64,000 nt of DNA from Chlamydia trachomatis (lineage in GTDB: Bacteria > Chlamydiota > Chlamydiia > Chlamydiales > 2-12-FULL-49-11). The stretch is from positions 1 through 64,000 of the forward strand of contig CAMBZN010000008.1 of NCBI GenBank assembly GCA_945872565.1, read 5' to 3'. Both the position numbers and the translations under genes were made by a program. The notes under the pieces are model-generated. The model made no database searches, had not been told where the DNA came from, and was given only the letters and a program-made list of their open reading frames with translations. Below, piece by piece: positions 28,542 to 38,233 of this stretch (the first letter of the stretch is position 1; each line of letters starts with the position of its first letter).

Positions 28542-28937
28542 ATGTCAAATTGCCCATGCCACAGTAAAAAAAAATACGAAGATTGTTGTAAACCCCTGCA
28601 TTTGGGAGCTGCTGCTGCAGATGGCCTTGCTCTGATGCGCTCTCGTTTTTCTGCCTACAGCTTAGGATTACCTGATTACATCATTGCAACCACTCACCCA
28701 AAATCACCGTTCTACGCAAGTGATAAAACACAGTGGAAAAAGGAAATCTTAGAATTTTGTCAGGCAACAGATTTTGACAACTTAACCATCATTGAGCATG
28801 TATCGCTTCCAGGCGAAGAGACTGTTACTTTTAGAGCTCACCTCACTGAAGATGTTCATGACATAAGTTTTACCGAAAAAAGCACATTTGAAAAGGATGA
28901 TGGACGATTTAAATACATTCAAGGTGTAATGCTATAA
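28542..28937 (+). CDS. YchJ/UPF0225-like SEC-C motif protein
   Basis: MSNCPCHSKKKYEDCCKPLHLGAAAADGLALMRSRFSAYSLGLPDYIIATTHP; ATG at 28542 inside track ORF 28410..28937. Confidence 0.88.
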   Translation: MSNCPCHSKKKYEDCCKPLHLGAAAADGLALMRSRFSAYSLGLPDYIIATTHPKSPFYASDKTQWKKEILEFCQATDFDNLTIIEHVSLPGEETVTFRAHLTEDVHDISFTEKSTFEKDDGRFKYIQGVML

Positions 28938-30145
28938 TAGACCTCTTTTTTCATAGAAGCGTACAAATAGTATGCAGCTCCTGCAAGAGATAAAACCATA
29001 CTAGTTACAAACATTGATACTGCTGAAAGCATTTGCATTAAAATCCATCCCATCAGCGGACCAATAAGCCCCCTAATTCCCACCATTACAATATTTACCC
29101 CCGAATATCTAGCCGATGACTCCCTACCAGAAAATAGTGGCCCAGACAGATGCCAAATTAAATGGCTGCCAGCTTGGGCTACCCCATAAACAAAGTAGGA
29201 AAGAAACACACACTCAATTGTGATAGAGGAAAAGATCAATAGAAAAGAAAAAAGAGCAAAACCCACAAGTACCATCACCACAAAACCGGAATGAGAGATA
29301 CTTTTTAAAAGCCTTGTCCAAAATGGAGTGGTGCACACAAATCCGAGCGCTTTGCAAATGCAAAAAGCAGTCATTAGATTTGAATACTTGATCTGTAAGG
29401 TAGTTGTAAAATAAATGGGTATAACAGGCTGAATAATCATTAACCCAAGTCCCCCTATCATAAAAGCCCACTGAAAATGTCTAAACTCCCTTTTTTCTCT
29501 CATAAGAATCAGTGAGTCTTTGATGGGATTGTACAACTTTTCCTTTAAACCTAAGCTCCCCTTTTCAACCGTGTGATCGTTATCTATCAAAGCGGCTTGA
29601 AAAAAGATCCCCGCACTTGCTAAAATAAGGGCAAATGCAAACGGAATTTTCCAAGACATTGTATAACTATCCATCATTGCAGAAAAAATAATGGTATACA
29701 AAACTCCAGTAGAATAACTAATGATTGATCCCAAAGAAAAGGACTTTTCCCACTTTTCTTTAGAGATGTTAGTCTTTATCACCTCCATCCAAGCCGGAAT
29801 CTGAGCTCTTGTGAAAATCATATATACCGTTGCACCAAAAATATAAAAGAAACTATTGTCAGTTAAAAGGGCTGGAATAAACCCTGCAAAAGATAACAAT
29901 CCACTCCATATCATAGCATTTTTAAGAGTAACGGATTTTCTTGTTACATGTTCACTAAAATAAAAAGAGAAAAAAGCACTCACTGGTCTAAGCATCGATA
30001 GAAGGACAATTTCAGAGGAGGCAGAATGTAAATCTTTAAGTAAAAAAAACGGCAGTAACGGAAAAATACAGGCAAAAGGTTCTTTTAAAACGGAGGCAAT
30101 AATAATCGCCATCCTTGTTTTTTTGTAACTGAGGTTAGTTATCAT
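28919..30145 (-). CDS. MFS transporter
   Basis: 408 aa, about 12 TM segments. Confidence 0.82.
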   Translation of the reverse strand: MITNLSYKKTRMAIIIASVLKEPFACIFPLLPFFLLKDLHSASSEIVLLSMLRPVSAFFSFYFSEHVTRKSVTLKNAMIWSGLLSFAGFIPALLTDNSFFYIFGATVYMIFTRAQIPAWMEVIKTNISKEKWEKSFSLGSIISYSTGVLYTIIFSAMMDSYTMSWKIPFAFALILASAGIFFQAALIDNDHTVEKGSLGLKEKLYNPIKDSLILMREKREFRHFQWAFMIGGLGLMIIQPVIPIYFTTTLQIKYSNLMTAFCICKALGFVCTTPFWTRLLKSISHSGFVVMVLVGFALFSFLLIFSSITIECVFLSYFVYGVAQAGSHLIWHLSGPLFSGRESSARYSGVNIVMVGIRGLIGPLMGWILMQMLSAVSMFVTSMVLSLAGAAYYLYASMKKEVYYSITP

Positions 30146-30180
30146 CTAATTATAAATCACCTAAGTTATTAAAAAAGCAA

Positions 30181-31002
30181 TCATAGCAATTTTTTTTGTT
30201 CAGCCATGAGTAATGAATGGGTTAAATAGGCATCCTTCATTAGTCCTTTTACCTTTTTTCCCTTCACATCCACATCTAATGAGCCAGCACAAAGTCCCTT
30301 TTTTACTTCGTCAACACTTAACTCGATAATTCCAAGAATTGCTTCTGAATAACAGGGTCTTGGGATTCCCTTTGCAGTGACTTTTGCAAAATAACAGGGC
30401 ATTGTCAAGGCACTTGTACCAGAATCTGGAACAATATCACCTAAATAGATAAACTCAGAGGCATTTAAGCCCGTTTCATAGCGAAGTTTTCTTTCAGTAC
30501 TTACTAGAAGAGGATCATTATTATCTATACTACCTTTGGGGACCTCTATTGACCAATCCCTTAGTGCATGACGATAGATTACAACTAAGAGAATTTTCTT
30601 ATCCGCCGTTACTGGTAAAATAGATACACCATTGTTGGGATTTTTCAAGATATCACTTGTTTTTACAATTCGATCATAAGTACCACTAGCACCTGATGGA
30701 AAAATCACCGCATCTCTAATCCAGATCCAATATTTATCCCTAGCTATGACCCCTATTTTAGAGTGCTCGTTTGCCTCATCTTTTTTCTCACCCTCAGAGA
30801 TGAATCGTTTGGTTTGCATTTTAGAGATTTTTTCTACAGTTTTTTTATCTATGACAATTTCAATATCACCGTCTTTGTAGTTTCCAAGCTTTGCAAGTTT
30901 AGGATGATCTTTTAATAACTGAAGATAATCAGAAAATTGCTTATCATCCAAATCAGCGGATGCAAGTCCAAAAGAGAGCAGAAAGATAAAAAACCACTGC
31001 AT
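30181..31002 (-). CDS. Exported Nudix-like protein with degenerate Nudix box
   Basis: Signal-peptide-like MQWFFIFLLSFGLASA; VPKGSIDNNDPLLVSTERKLRYETGLNASEFIYLGDIVPDSGTS. Confidence 0.75.
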   Translation of the reverse strand: MQWFFIFLLSFGLASADLDDKQFSDYLQLLKDHPKLAKLGNYKDGDIEIVIDKKTVEKISKMQTKRFISEGEKKDEANEHSKIGVIARDKYWIWIRDAVIFPSGASGTYDRIVKTSDILKNPNNGVSILPVTADKKILLVVIYRHALRDWSIEVPKGSIDNNDPLLVSTERKLRYETGLNASEFIYLGDIVPDSGTSALTMPCYFAKVTAKGIPRPCYSEAILGIIELSVDEVKKGLCAGSLDVDVKGKKVKGLMKDAYLTHSLLMAEQKKLL

Positions 31003-31063
31003 TGTACAACCTTTAAGGTAAGTATAGAAACAAAAGGGATTTTAACAAGATCATGATATCCTA

Positions 31064-32428
31064 TCAATCTTTTTTGTAGAACAAGGCGATTGTTTCTACA
31101 TGAATTGTCTGAGGAAACATATCAAAAGGGATCGCTTTTTTAAATACATACCCTCTTTGGCATAATAAATCAGCATCTCTTGCTAACGTTCCTGGGTCAC
31201 ATGAGGTATAGACGATTTTCTTTGGAGAAATTTTTATAAGGGCAGTAATTACATCCATATGTACCCCCTTACGTGGTGGGTTGATAAAAATTGTCTCAAA
31301 ATCAGTTAATTCTTTTACCTTTTCCTCAACTTTTCCCTCTATCCAGTTAACTACTACCTGATTTTCTAAAGCATTACCTCTTGCATCTTCGACCGCTTCT
31401 TTGAAAGATTCAATAGCTGTTACGTTTGCGCCCATTTTAGCAAGAAAGATTGCAAATAATCCGATCCCTGAATAGGCGTCTAAAACTTTATCCCCATGTT
31501 TAATTTCAGCAAGTTCAAAAGCCTCTTTATAGAGCAAAGCTGCACATGCTTTATTCACTTGAAAAAAAGATAGGAGAGATAGTTTTACTTTAACTCCAAG
31601 ATTTTCTTCTATTAGTTCACCCCTTCCCTCTAATGTCTCTAAGTAATCAGGATAAATACTATTAGTAGCCTTTCCTTTTTTTCCATAGACTACCCCTTTT
31701 ACTCCATTGATAGATACAATCAGTTTTGCCACTTCCCTTAAAGCTTTTGTCGGTTTTACAAGCCCAATAATACCTATTAGTACTCCATTTTCAAATTCAC
31801 TACTTCGAATGATTAGGTGCTGATAATCACCCTTTCTTTTTTCTTCGTTATAAAAAGAAAGATTAGAATCGAGCAAAATATTACAAACTTCTGCATAAAT
31901 GCGATCTGCCATTGGAACATGCAAAAGGCAGGTGTCTATTGAGATGATCTCATGGCTTCTTTTTTTAAAAAAACCAATTTTTTTACAGCCTGCACTCTCT
32001 AATAAAGGGGTAGTGATTTTATTTCTATACCCATAGGTTTGGTTTGTGAATTTACATTCCTCTACCAGTGGGTTAGAAATTTTTCCAATTCGAGTTAATG
32101 CATCTACTACCCGTTTTGTTTTCAATCGAAGTTGCAATGTTTGCAAAGCATGCTGCAAACCGCACCCCCCACATTGTCCAAAATATTTACATGGCGGATC
32201 GACCCTAAACTCGGAACGGTTGAGAATTTTTAAAAGCGTCCCTTGAGAATAATTTTTTTTAAGATGAGAGATTTCAACCTCTACCTCCTCTTGAGGAAGG
32301 GCCCCATCAACAAATACAACCCCCTGATCACTGTGACCGATCCCCTCACAAGTTGTTGTAAGATCTTTAATGAGTAAACGCCTTTTTTCCATGGCAACAA
32401 GGATACCTTCTAAGGGAATAGATTGCAC
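31064..32428 (-). CDS. 23S rRNA (uracil-C5)-methyltransferase, RlmD/RumA-like
   Basis: 454 aa; TRAM region, Fe-S cysteines CKYFGQCGGCGLQH, SAM motif VLDAYSGIGLFAIFLA, NPPRKG, YTSCDPGTLARD. Confidence 0.92.
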   Translation of the reverse strand: MQSIPLEGILVAMEKRRLLIKDLTTTCEGIGHSDQGVVFVDGALPQEEVEVEISHLKKNYSQGTLLKILNRSEFRVDPPCKYFGQCGGCGLQHALQTLQLRLKTKRVVDALTRIGKISNPLVEECKFTNQTYGYRNKITTPLLESAGCKKIGFFKKRSHEIISIDTCLLHVPMADRIYAEVCNILLDSNLSFYNEEKRKGDYQHLIIRSSEFENGVLIGIIGLVKPTKALREVAKLIVSINGVKGVVYGKKGKATNSIYPDYLETLEGRGELIEENLGVKVKLSLLSFFQVNKACAALLYKEAFELAEIKHGDKVLDAYSGIGLFAIFLAKMGANVTAIESFKEAVEDARGNALENQVVVNWIEGKVEEKVKELTDFETIFINPPRKGVHMDVITALIKISPKKIVYTSCDPGTLARDADLLCQRGYVFKKAIPFDMFPQTIHVETIALFYKKD

Positions 32429-32501
32429 TATTAAACTTTTTTTGATACCTTAAAAAATAGGTTGTAGTTCATTTTCAACTGGTAACTGGAAGTAGTCTAA
32501 T

Positions 32502-33329
32502 ATGTTTAAACGATATACACCCCTTCTACTTATCCTTATTATTCCTCTGTGGCACACGTGCGAAAAATTAAATGGTTCTTTCTCTCTTCTCATTGGTGGA
32601 TTGTTAGGCAGCGGGTCGCTATCGTTTTGTAAAGAGATTTTTTCATTTCCATACCATTCAGTTTTATCCGCTATTGGTTTTCATTTATTCATTCATAAAG
32701 TTGCCCCGAAATTTTCTCTTTTAGTTACAGGGTTTATCCTTCTTGTAGCGCTCTATTTTTTCTTTGATCCAGTGTATTTTTATCACAACCTAGGGATCTT
32801 TATCCTAGCCTCGGCATTCATTTTTAATGAAAAGCAAAACTCATTGCACCTTTTTCTCTCTTTATTTTTTTTAACCCTTGTTCATACGTTTTCCGCTCTT
32901 TATATTTGTGTGGTGTTTTACGGATATAATATTCCCCTATTTCTTATTTCAATAGCCCCTATCACCGCTCTTGTTTGCTTGCACAATAAAAGATTTTTTC
33001 CCTCAAAACCGGCCCTTATTTCACTATTTCCCCTTACTTTAATTCCAACGTCATACTTTGTACATAACATCACCAGATTGGATCTGCCTTTTATATGTAG
33101 CATTTTTTTACTAATCGGGGCTATTTATGTTATTTTGGAAAAAAGGTCTCTTGGTTTTTTTATTCCGCTATTTTTAGGGTCAGCTGTTATGATCTTTTTT
33201 AATTCTCCGGTGGTGCTATTTCCATTTATGTTTACCCCTGCAGCTTTGCTGGTAGGAATCATTCAGATTGCCCTTTCTATGAATCTATTTAGCATAAAAA
33301 CACCCCGCATTTTGAGAAAGTCACAATAA
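32502..33329 (+). CDS. Hypothetical multi-pass membrane protein
   Basis: 275 aa, strongly hydrophobic throughout. Confidence 0.7.
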   Translation: MFKRYTPLLLILIIPLWHTCEKLNGSFSLLIGGLLGSGSLSFCKEIFSFPYHSVLSAIGFHLFIHKVAPKFSLLVTGFILLVALYFFFDPVYFYHNLGIFILASAFIFNEKQNSLHLFLSLFFLTLVHTFSALYICVVFYGYNIPLFLISIAPITALVCLHNKRFFPSKPALISLFPLTLIPTSYFVHNITRLDLPFICSIFLLIGAIYVILEKRSLGFFIPLFLGSAVMIFFNSPVVLFPFMFTPAALLVGIIQIALSMNLFSIKTPRILRKSQ

Positions 33330-33780
33330 TCTGACTTGCAACCATCGCTAAAAAGAGATAGTAAGCAAAGGAGGATAGCAACGTTCTTTTAACCACTAAA
33401 GTCTCCTTTAAAATGCATGATAGAAGTAGTAATATCAAAGCTACCGAGAAAAAAAGGATCGCTGCCCATATGTATACAGGGAGAGTGAATATTTTAGGGG
33501 CATTAGAGATGCCATTGTTGATCAAAAGTTGCGACCACTGATACAAAGAGACAACCGATCCTAAAACACATGATACGACACTTGCCGCTATGTTTTTATA
33601 GTAAGCAGAGCCTGTGATATTAAAGGTTAACGGAACACCAATTCCAACAATAAAGAATCTTTGTAATATGCATAGGGAACAAGGTTCATTCATATAAACA
33701 AACTCTTCATAGTAAGAAATGGATAAAATCAAGATCAAAAAAAGCAATAACACGCTATTAAAAAAGCTAAATATTTTCAT
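33289..33780 (-). CDS. DsbB-like disulfide bond formation protein
   Basis: 163 aa, 4 TM, EPCSLCILQRFF (CxxCxxQR) after TM1. Confidence 0.85.
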   Translation of the reverse strand: MKIFSFFNSVLLLFLILILSISYYEEFVYMNEPCSLCILQRFFIVGIGVPLTFNITGSAYYKNIAASVVSCVLGSVVSLYQWSQLLINNGISNAPKIFTLPVYIWAAILFFSVALILLLLSCILKETLVVKRTLLSSFAYYLFLAMVASQIIVTFSKCGVFLC

Positions 33781-33929
33781 TCAACCCCTAATGGCAAAGA
33801 CATATAAATAAATAATGCACTGATAGATACAAGAAATAAAGTACCTATTGTTAGAGCTAATGCAACTTGATGGTATTTAAAAGAGCCCAAAACAAGTGCG
33901 CAAAATAGTAATAAAAAGACAAATCCCAT
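33777..33929 (-). CDS. Small two-TM membrane protein, 50 aa (not in ORF track)
   Basis: Reading frame MGFVFLLLFCALVLGSFKYHQVALALTIGTLFLVSISALFIYMSLPLGVE*; its TGA overlaps the ATG of the dsbB-like gene (ATGA). Confidence 0.65.
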   Translation of the reverse strand: MGFVFLLLFCALVLGSFKYHQVALALTIGTLFLVSISALFIYMSLPLGVE

Positions 33930-33960
33930 ATCACTAAAAAAGCCTCTTAGGGAGTTTTAT

Positions 33961-35244
33961 TCAATCAAAAAAGGTATGAATTGCCCTTTTATAGGCAAGT
34001 CCACCGTTTTTTATTTTGAATTCAAATGTGTCTTTATCTAAATCATAGAGGCCAAATTGTTTATCATATCCATGATGCCATTCAAAATTATCAAATAAGG
34101 TCCAATAGAAGTATCCTCTGATATCGGCACCATCATTCATAGCACGTTTCATGGACGCAAGGTAGCTTTCGATATAGATTTCTCTTCGATCATCCTTATC
34201 GTCTGCAATGCCATTTTCTGTTACATAGATTGGCTTATTAAATTCTTTGCATCTTAAAAGACACTTATAAAATCCCTCTGGGTCGATATGATAGGGCATA
34301 TCGGTCATAAGTTGCCCTTCCCTGCAACTTGTGACAAACCAATTCCCTTCAAATGGTGTGTACTTGAGCATGGGGGTGGCATAGTAGTTAATCCCTACAA
34401 AGTCAAATGAATCTACAGCTCCTGGATTATTATAGTGTAAGTACCCACAAAATGGGAGCTCTAGATTTAATTTTCCTTTGAGAAAAAAATTAACCACCGA
34501 GTCATTCCAGATTTTTGTCATTAAATCTGATACCATTATCTCCATTAAATCTCCCTTGTAGGACTGAAATGGAAGATAGCTATGAACAAATCCGATTTGA
34601 GCCGAGGGCATGATCTCTTTACATGTTGCGTAGACATTTACATGGGAGATCAGCAAATGCTTGAGCACCTTAAAGGCCACCTTGATGCTCTTTTTATGAG
34701 GAGGAAAGTCTCCAAACCAGTAGGGCATATATGACATAACTGTTGGTTCATTGATCACTCCCCAGAACTTCACAAGATCCTTGTATTCAGAAAAAACACG
34801 CTTTGCGTATCGTTCAAAGTGGGCAATGTTCGCTTCTTTTTCAAAGCTCCCCTTTTCTGTAAACCATAAAGGCTCAGTAAAGTGATGCATTGTAACCATT
34901 GGAGTAATGCCAGAGGCAAGTAAAGCTTTAATCTCTTCTCTATAATGCTCTATTACAGCTTCGTCAAAAACCCCTTCTGAGGGCTCGATCATGCTCCACT
35001 CTAGAGAAAATCTGAACGCATTGCCTCCTAAATCTTCTATTGCATCGATATGTGTTTGATAATTATTGTAATGATCATTTGATTTCCCCGAAAAAATGCC
35101 GGAATTTTTTTCCCAAGTTGTCCAATTACAGTTATTTACTGTTTCAGCACCAGAGCTTTGGTACTCAGAAATCGCAACTCCCCAAAAAAAATCTTGAGCG
35201 ATAAGTGCGCAAAAAGAAAAAATAAACAGCATGCTTTTTAACAT
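33961..35244 (-). CDS. Exported GH1-family beta-glycosidase
   Basis: 427 aa; signal-like MLKSMLFIFSFCALIAQ; acid/base WGVINEPTV and nucleophile YVTENGIAD. Confidence 0.93.
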   Translation of the reverse strand: MLKSMLFIFSFCALIAQDFFWGVAISEYQSSGAETVNNCNWTTWEKNSGIFSGKSNDHYNNYQTHIDAIEDLGGNAFRFSLEWSMIEPSEGVFDEAVIEHYREEIKALLASGITPMVTMHHFTEPLWFTEKGSFEKEANIAHFERYAKRVFSEYKDLVKFWGVINEPTVMSYMPYWFGDFPPHKKSIKVAFKVLKHLLISHVNVYATCKEIMPSAQIGFVHSYLPFQSYKGDLMEIMVSDLMTKIWNDSVVNFFLKGKLNLELPFCGYLHYNNPGAVDSFDFVGINYYATPMLKYTPFEGNWFVTSCREGQLMTDMPYHIDPEGFYKCLLRCKEFNKPIYVTENGIADDKDDRREIYIESYLASMKRAMNDGADIRGYFYWTLFDNFEWHHGYDKQFGLYDLDKDTFEFKIKNGGLAYKRAIHTFFD

Positions 35245-35553
35245 TTATTTATTCCCTTTTAAATATTCCATGATCGTTTTTGACTCAAACATTGGTTCAC
35301 CATCAATAAATAAGCAAGGAACAGTTGCTCTATTTGTTTTACTCACCAAGTATGCTTTGTTCTCTGGATTGTTTGTATCTTTCATTTCTACATCGATATT
35401 AATAGATTTAATTACAGAAAGAACCCTTTGACAGTAGGGACAATTCGGCTGCATATACAATACAAGCTTAGGCTGGCTATTGCTTTCACTAAAAATCGGG
35501 GGTGCGGCAAAAAAAATCATAGCGAAAAATATTTTTAACATGATCAACCTCAT
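35245..35553 (-). CDS. Exported glutaredoxin-like protein (CPYC)
   Basis: 102 aa; signal-like MLKIFFAMIFFAAPPIFSES then VLYMQPNCPYCQRVLSVIKS, VPCLFIDGEPMFES; abuts the GH1 gene (TAA ATG). Confidence 0.85.
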   Translation of the reverse strand: MRLIMLKIFFAMIFFAAPPIFSESNSQPKLVLYMQPNCPYCQRVLSVIKSINIDVEMKDTNNPENKAYLVSKTNRATVPCLFIDGEPMFESKTIMEYLKGNK

Positions 35554-35611
35554 TGTTTCAAATAGTATTCTAATGTTTAGAAAACATTAAGTCAAAGGGT
35601 AAGAGAATGAT

Positions 35612-36925
35612 TTACTTAATTTTATAGGTATTTTTACAAAAAGTTTCTCGGATACAAAGGAAGGCGACTAAAAATCCAGCAAAATAAAGGATCGGAATCA
35701 AACTTAGCGAGGCTGTGTAGGAATCTACTGAGAACAAAGGAGCTCCTTCAGCATTATATGTCCCTGCCCAAAAGTAGTTGAGTATCAAGCCTCCCAATGG
35801 TTGTAAAATCACCCCTCCCACTACAACAGCCATATTATTGAACCCAAGGGAGGTTCCTACAATTTGAGGCGGATTATTATCACTTGCGATTGCAAACGTC
35901 ATAATATGAGCAGCTGTTCCAATTCCTGAAAAAAATAATAGCAGGCAGACAGAAAAAAAATTTAGGTCAGGGATGTAAAGAATCATAGAAAAGCAAACGC
36001 ACCCAAGAAGAGCTCCTAGCCATAATATGGGCTTTCTTCGACCAATTAATGAGGAAAGGCTCCCTATTAAAGGACTTGCAAGCCCGCTACCTAACAGCAT
36101 CATCATCGTCCCAATTGCTGCATACGCATCCGACACCTGAAATCTTTCGGATAAATAGGGCACCCCCCATAAGGCCGCAAACATAATGATTGGTCCCCAT
36201 GCAGTGAATGCATAAAAGCCACAAAACCATGACTGTGGTTTAGTCATAACTACCCTTAAATGCTGTAGTATGGAATTTTCATGACTATTTCCATCGGCAA
36301 ATTCATGTGTTGGGTGATCACGAAAAAAGGTAAGGTACAAAGCTGCTAGTACAAACCCCACAATCATTAAAGTCCACATTAAATCTCTCCATCCGAAAAT
36401 GGCAACTGCCTTTGCAAGGGGTGCCTCACCGGCTATTGCTCCAAAACAAGCTAAAAATTGCGTAATTCCTACAAGCAAAGGGAAATACTTTTTATCAAAC
36501 CATCTAGCAGACACTACAAGCACCCCAATATAGGCAAAACTAGAGCCTATCCCCATCAAAAATCGACCAACTGCAGCAGTATAAATAGTTTCTGAAACTG
36601 CAAAAAATAAAACTCCGCAAGCGCACAAGCAGGCAGCTACAGTGAGTAATGTTCTTGGTCCATAGCGATCAAAGAGCAAACCTGCAGGAATTTGCATGAT
36701 TGTATAACTATAATAATAGACTGACGCCATCCAACCAAGGGCTGCAGCATTGATACCGAAATCTTTCATCAACTGGTTTGTCATCACTGACGGCGAGACT
36801 TGAACAGCCATCTCATAGATAAGAAATAAAGCAGCAAGACAAAAAACAATAATCCCTAGAAAAAATTCATTTCTTCGCATTTTCATAACTTGATCTAGAC
36901 AATCAAATAATAAATAGACAAGCAA
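35612..36925 (-). CDS. MFS transporter
   Basis: 437 aa, 12 TM, LLFDRYGPRTLL motif. Confidence 0.9.
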   Translation of the reverse strand: MLVYLLFDCLDQVMKMRRNEFFLGIIVFCLAALFLIYEMAVQVSPSVMTNQLMKDFGINAAALGWMASVYYYSYTIMQIPAGLLFDRYGPRTLLTVAACLCACGVLFFAVSETIYTAAVGRFLMGIGSSFAYIGVLVVSARWFDKKYFPLLVGITQFLACFGAIAGEAPLAKAVAIFGWRDLMWTLMIVGFVLAALYLTFFRDHPTHEFADGNSHENSILQHLRVVMTKPQSWFCGFYAFTAWGPIIMFAALWGVPYLSERFQVSDAYAAIGTMMMLLGSGLASPLIGSLSSLIGRRKPILWLGALLGCVCFSMILYIPDLNFFSVCLLLFFSGIGTAAHIMTFAIASDNNPPQIVGTSLGFNNMAVVVGGVILQPLGGLILNYFWAGTYNAEGAPLFSVDSYTASLSLIPILYFAGFLVAFLCIRETFCKNTYKIK

Positions 36926-36949
36926 AACTTTTCTATTTAAGATAAAGAG

Positions 36950-37639
36950 ATGACAAGCAGTTACCTACCCCCCAAAATTTTTGAAGAACAATCCTTTACT
37001 CAAGATTCTTCCGTTCTTGTGATAGGGATAAACCAAGCACTGATCAATCACTTACCAGCTGGTTTTATTACCATCGACCCTTCTATTTCTAAAGTTAAAA
37101 TGGCAATGGCCACTTACCCCACCGGATCGTTTCAAACACAAAATCTTGCAACTTTTACTTTAGACAAGTCTTTTTCGACCATTCTTTCTTTAAACACCCT
37201 TCACTTAACAAAGGATTTAGATAAAATCTTTTTGCAAATTCAAAAGCATCTTGCGGGGGAAGCAACCCTTTATTTTCCTCTATCTCCTAATTCATCAATT
37301 ACCCATTTTTTAGAAAATACTAAATGGAAGCAATCGGATGATAGTTCCTCACTATTTCAAAAGCGATCTCGAGCAGATATTGAAGATGCAGTTCTTTCAG
37401 CACCCTTTAAAAGTGTATTGATTGAAGAAAAACAAGAGCATCAACATTTCTATTCAAGGTCTCAATTACTGGTTGCTCTTCAAGGGGAACTTTCTACCCT
37501 TACCAACCTCACTGATGCTGCTCTTGTTGAGTGTGCAAATGAGCTTTTAGAAGTTTTGTACAAAAGTCAAAGTAAAGATGCTGTTCTTACTATGTCCTCA
37601 CCATGGATCCTTTTAACTCTTTCAAATGAACTAGAATAA
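36950..37639 (+). CDS. Possible degenerate SAM-dependent methyltransferase-like protein
   Basis: 229 aa; SSVLVIGINQALINHLPAGFITIDPS, SFSTILSLNTLHLTKDLDKIFLQIQKHL resembles a type-11 MTase core. Confidence 0.55.
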   Translation: MTSSYLPPKIFEEQSFTQDSSVLVIGINQALINHLPAGFITIDPSISKVKMAMATYPTGSFQTQNLATFTLDKSFSTILSLNTLHLTKDLDKIFLQIQKHLAGEATLYFPLSPNSSITHFLENTKWKQSDDSSSLFQKRSRADIEDAVLSAPFKSVLIEEKQEHQHFYSRSQLLVALQGELSTLTNLTDAALVECANELLEVLYKSQSKDAVLTMSSPWILLTLSNELE

Positions 37640-38233
37640 ATAGGAAATTCCTCCCCCTGTTCTAAATCCGCCCATATCGGCGTAAGAATCAGAGGCTGAT
37701 GTCCAAATAGGCTGATAATACACATCAAAAAAAAGATCGATCACAACTTGGCACATGGGAATAAGAAGCAATCCAGACTTACCTACAATTCCTGGACTTG
37801 CCCAAAAGTCTTGGTTAGGAATAAATTGTGATTGGTTATTTGCCCAAACTAATCCACAAGTTAATCCAAAGCCTAGATAGGCTATTAATGCGTCTTGACC
37901 AATAGGAAAAAACTCTTTAACCCCAAGACTAATAGTTGCCATATTAATTCTTACAGGTGTTCCAAAAGTTGAGTCACCATCTTTGAAAATAAAGTTGATA
38001 TTTTGAAATGTAGAATAGTAGTTGGCAAACCAATAATTATTTTCTATCTCTAGATCGATGGACCCATTATCCCAAACCTCACGGTTTGTTCCGTCGGTGA
38101 AAAAAAAATATGCAGCTCTTGCACCAAGTAGATTCAGTCCCGTAAAATCGTAACAATCGCCTTCTTGCTTGTCATATCTATCATTCGCAATGAGATAACT
38201 AAACATTGTTAATAGAATTAAAATTTTTTTCAT
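37631..38233 (-). CDS. Outer-membrane beta-barrel-like exported protein
   Basis: 200 aa; signal peptide MKKILILLTMFSYLIAN; amphipathic strands and terminal GGGISYLF (C-terminal Phe). Confidence 0.72.
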   Translation of the reverse strand: MKKILILLTMFSYLIANDRYDKQEGDCYDFTGLNLLGARAAYFFFTDGTNREVWDNGSIDLEIENNYWFANYYSTFQNINFIFKDGDSTFGTPVRINMATISLGVKEFFPIGQDALIAYLGFGLTCGLVWANNQSQFIPNQDFWASPGIVGKSGLLLIPMCQVVIDLFFDVYYQPIWTSASDSYADMGGFRTGGGISYLF

